DNA of 64,000 nt from contig JADJNY010000002.1 of assembly GCA_016714045.1 (NCBI GenBank), forward strand, positions 434,001-498,000, written 5' to 3'. Every line of letters begins with the position of its first letter. Position 1 is the stretch's first letter. The notes beneath the pieces are model-generated. The model searched no databases, was not told where the DNA came from, and worked only from the letters and a program-made list of their open reading frames with translations. Source of the DNA: Planctomycetota bacterium (GTDB lineage: Bacteria > Planctomycetota > UBA1135 > GCA-002686595). Positions 63,060 through 64,000 of the stretch are shown one piece after another. Made by a program: the position numbers and the translations under genes.

Positions 63060-64000
63060 ATGGAACTCGGCATGTACGGCTTGGGCCGCATGGGCGGCAA
63101 CATGGCACGGCGCCTCGTGCGCGGCGGGCATTCGGTCGTCGTCTACAACCGCGACCTGTCGAAGGTCGACGAGTTGAGGAAGGTCGGCGCGCGCGGCGCG
63201 ACGTCGCTGAAGGAGCTGGTCGGCGCGCTGAAGAAGCCGCGTCACGTCTGGGTGATGCTCCCCGCGGGTGACGTCACCGAGAAGGCGATCGAGGAGCTCT
63301 CGACCTTGCTCGAGCCCGGCGACTGCGTGATCGACGGCGGCAACACGATGTTCAAGGACGACGTGCGCCGCTCGCACGTCCTCGAGAAGAAAGGCATCCA
63401 CTACGTCGACGTCGGCACGTCCGGCGGCGTGTGGGGGCTCGAGCGCGGCTACTGCCTGATGATCGGCGGCAAGCCCGAGCCCGTGAAGCGCCTCGACTCG
63501 GTGTTCGCGACGCTCGCGCCCGGCATGGGCGACGTCGAGCCGACCGAAGGCCGCAACGGCGGCAGCGCGGAGCACGGCTACCTGCACTGCGGCCCGGTCG
63601 GCGCCGGGCACTTCGTCAAGATGATCCACAACGGCATCGAGTACGGGATCATGCAGGCGTACGCGGAGGGGCTCGACATCCTCAAGAACGCGAACTCGCC
63701 GAACCTCCCCGCGGACCAGCGCTACGACATGCAGCTCGCGGACATCACCGAGCTCTGGCGGCGCGGCAGCGTCGTAGGCTCGTGGTTGCTCGATCTCACG
63801 GCGCGCTCGCTGACGCAGGATCCGACGCTGTCGAAGTTCGAAGGCGTCGTGCAGGACTCCGGCGAAGGCCGCTGGACGATCCAGGCCGCGATCGACGAGG
63901 CCGTGCCTTGTGATGTGTTGGCGGCGGCGCTCTTCGTGCGCTTCCGTTCGCGCCAGCAGCACACGTTCGCGGAGAAGGCGCTCTCCGCGATGCGTCACCA
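63060..64000 (+). CDS. gnd: 6-phosphogluconate dehydrogenase (decarboxylating), cut by the window end
   Basis: 313 residues are visible and the reading frame is still open at the window end, so the last residues are missing. The enzyme oxidises and decarboxylates 6-phosphogluconate to ribulose 5-phosphate. Rossmann motif MYGLGRMGGNMARRL, then VVVYNRDLSKV at the cofactor-discriminating turn, IDGGNTMFKDDVRR, the substrate block HYVDVGTSGGVWGLERG, and the catalytic region GPVGAGHFVKMIHNGIEYG. The late blocks SGEGRWTIQAAIDEAVP and AEKALSAMRHH match the ending of the short, roughly 320-residue form, so little is lost. ATG 63060 is the start. It belongs functionally with the transketolase and Tal-Pgi genes to the left. 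Confidence 0.94.
   Translation, partial: MELGMYGLGRMGGNMARRLVRGGHSVVVYNRDLSKVDELRKVGARGATSLKELVGALKKPRHVWVMLPAGDVTEKAIEELSTLLEPGDCVIDGGNTMFKDDVRRSHVLEKKGIHYVDVGTSGGVWGLERGYCLMIGGKPEPVKRLDSVFATLAPGMGDVEPTEGRNGGSAEHGYLHCGPVGAGHFVKMIHNGIEYGIMQAYAEGLDILKNANSPNLPADQRYDMQLADITELWRRGSVVGSWLLDLTARSLTQDPTLSKFEGVVQDSGEGRWTIQAAIDEAVPCDVLAAALFVRFRSRQQHTFAEKALSAMRH

Overview
The window is very GC-rich (by eye about 70% or more) and gene-dense. It looks like a chromosomal segment of a member of the Planctomycetota. The reasons are secreted proteins ending in a Cys-rich 'CxCGN' C-terminal domain, a Ser/Thr kinase with a DWG instead of DFG motif fused to a formylglycine-generating-enzyme-like (SUMF1) domain and paired with an ECF sigma factor, a lipoprotein sulfatase, a caspase-like protein and a bifunctional transaldolase/phosphoglucose isomerase. 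No rRNA, CRISPR array, insertion sequence or phage gene was recognised. The only RNA gene seen is tRNA-Ala(CGC).

Region 1 (about 1-29.6 kb) is a biosynthetic superlocus. A leftward operon (38-9454) encodes three nucleotide-sugar glycosyltransferases, an O-antigen-polymerase-like protein, a Wzx-like flippase, another glycosyltransferase, a polysaccharide deacetylase and a methyltransferase; most junctions are ATGA overlaps. Then come a divergent FkbM-type methyltransferase and a 2218-residue type I polyketide synthase with the unusual order KS-AT-KR-DH-ACP-TE. Divergent from the PKS is a rightward run: GT-C-like membrane protein, SGNH/AlgJ-like protein, glutamine-dependent asparagine synthase, GT2 glycosyltransferase, WecG/TagA glycosyltransferase, 4'-phosphopantetheinyl transferase, and an NRPS C-A-PCP module with a luciferase-like monooxygenase inserted in its adenylation domain. 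I infer a surface polysaccharide made alongside, or joined to, a polyketide/aminoacyl product.

Region 2 (about 29.8-49.4 kb) is mostly housekeeping: an RNase D/HRDC gene interrupted by an in-frame TGA, a lipase-metacaspase fusion, tRNA-Ala, a sulfatase, an SthA-like transhydrogenase, an HDOD protein, a GH63-like glycosidase, transketolase, an S1-domain protein, a small lipoprotein, an RRM protein with a glycine-rich tail, and the Tal-Pgi fusion. With gnd at the right edge, several pentose-phosphate and NADPH-balancing genes lie within about 29 kb.

Region 3 (about 49.4-64 kb) is a looser accessory area: zinc-ribbon and unknown proteins, a decayed DUF4143 ATPase gene and a second relic of its 3' end 12 kb away, a secreted GH5-like protein, two exported proteins with the CxCGN domain plus a truncated extra copy, a NUDIX hydrolase, the kinase-SUMF1 protein with its divergent sigma factor, and the 6-phosphogluconate dehydrogenase gene cut by the window end.

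A striking property is the number of genes that read as one protein only after correcting a one- or two-base indel, several of them in short G/C runs. Residual consensus errors of the assembly are the simplest explanation, but true pseudogenes or recoding cannot be excluded from sequence alone.
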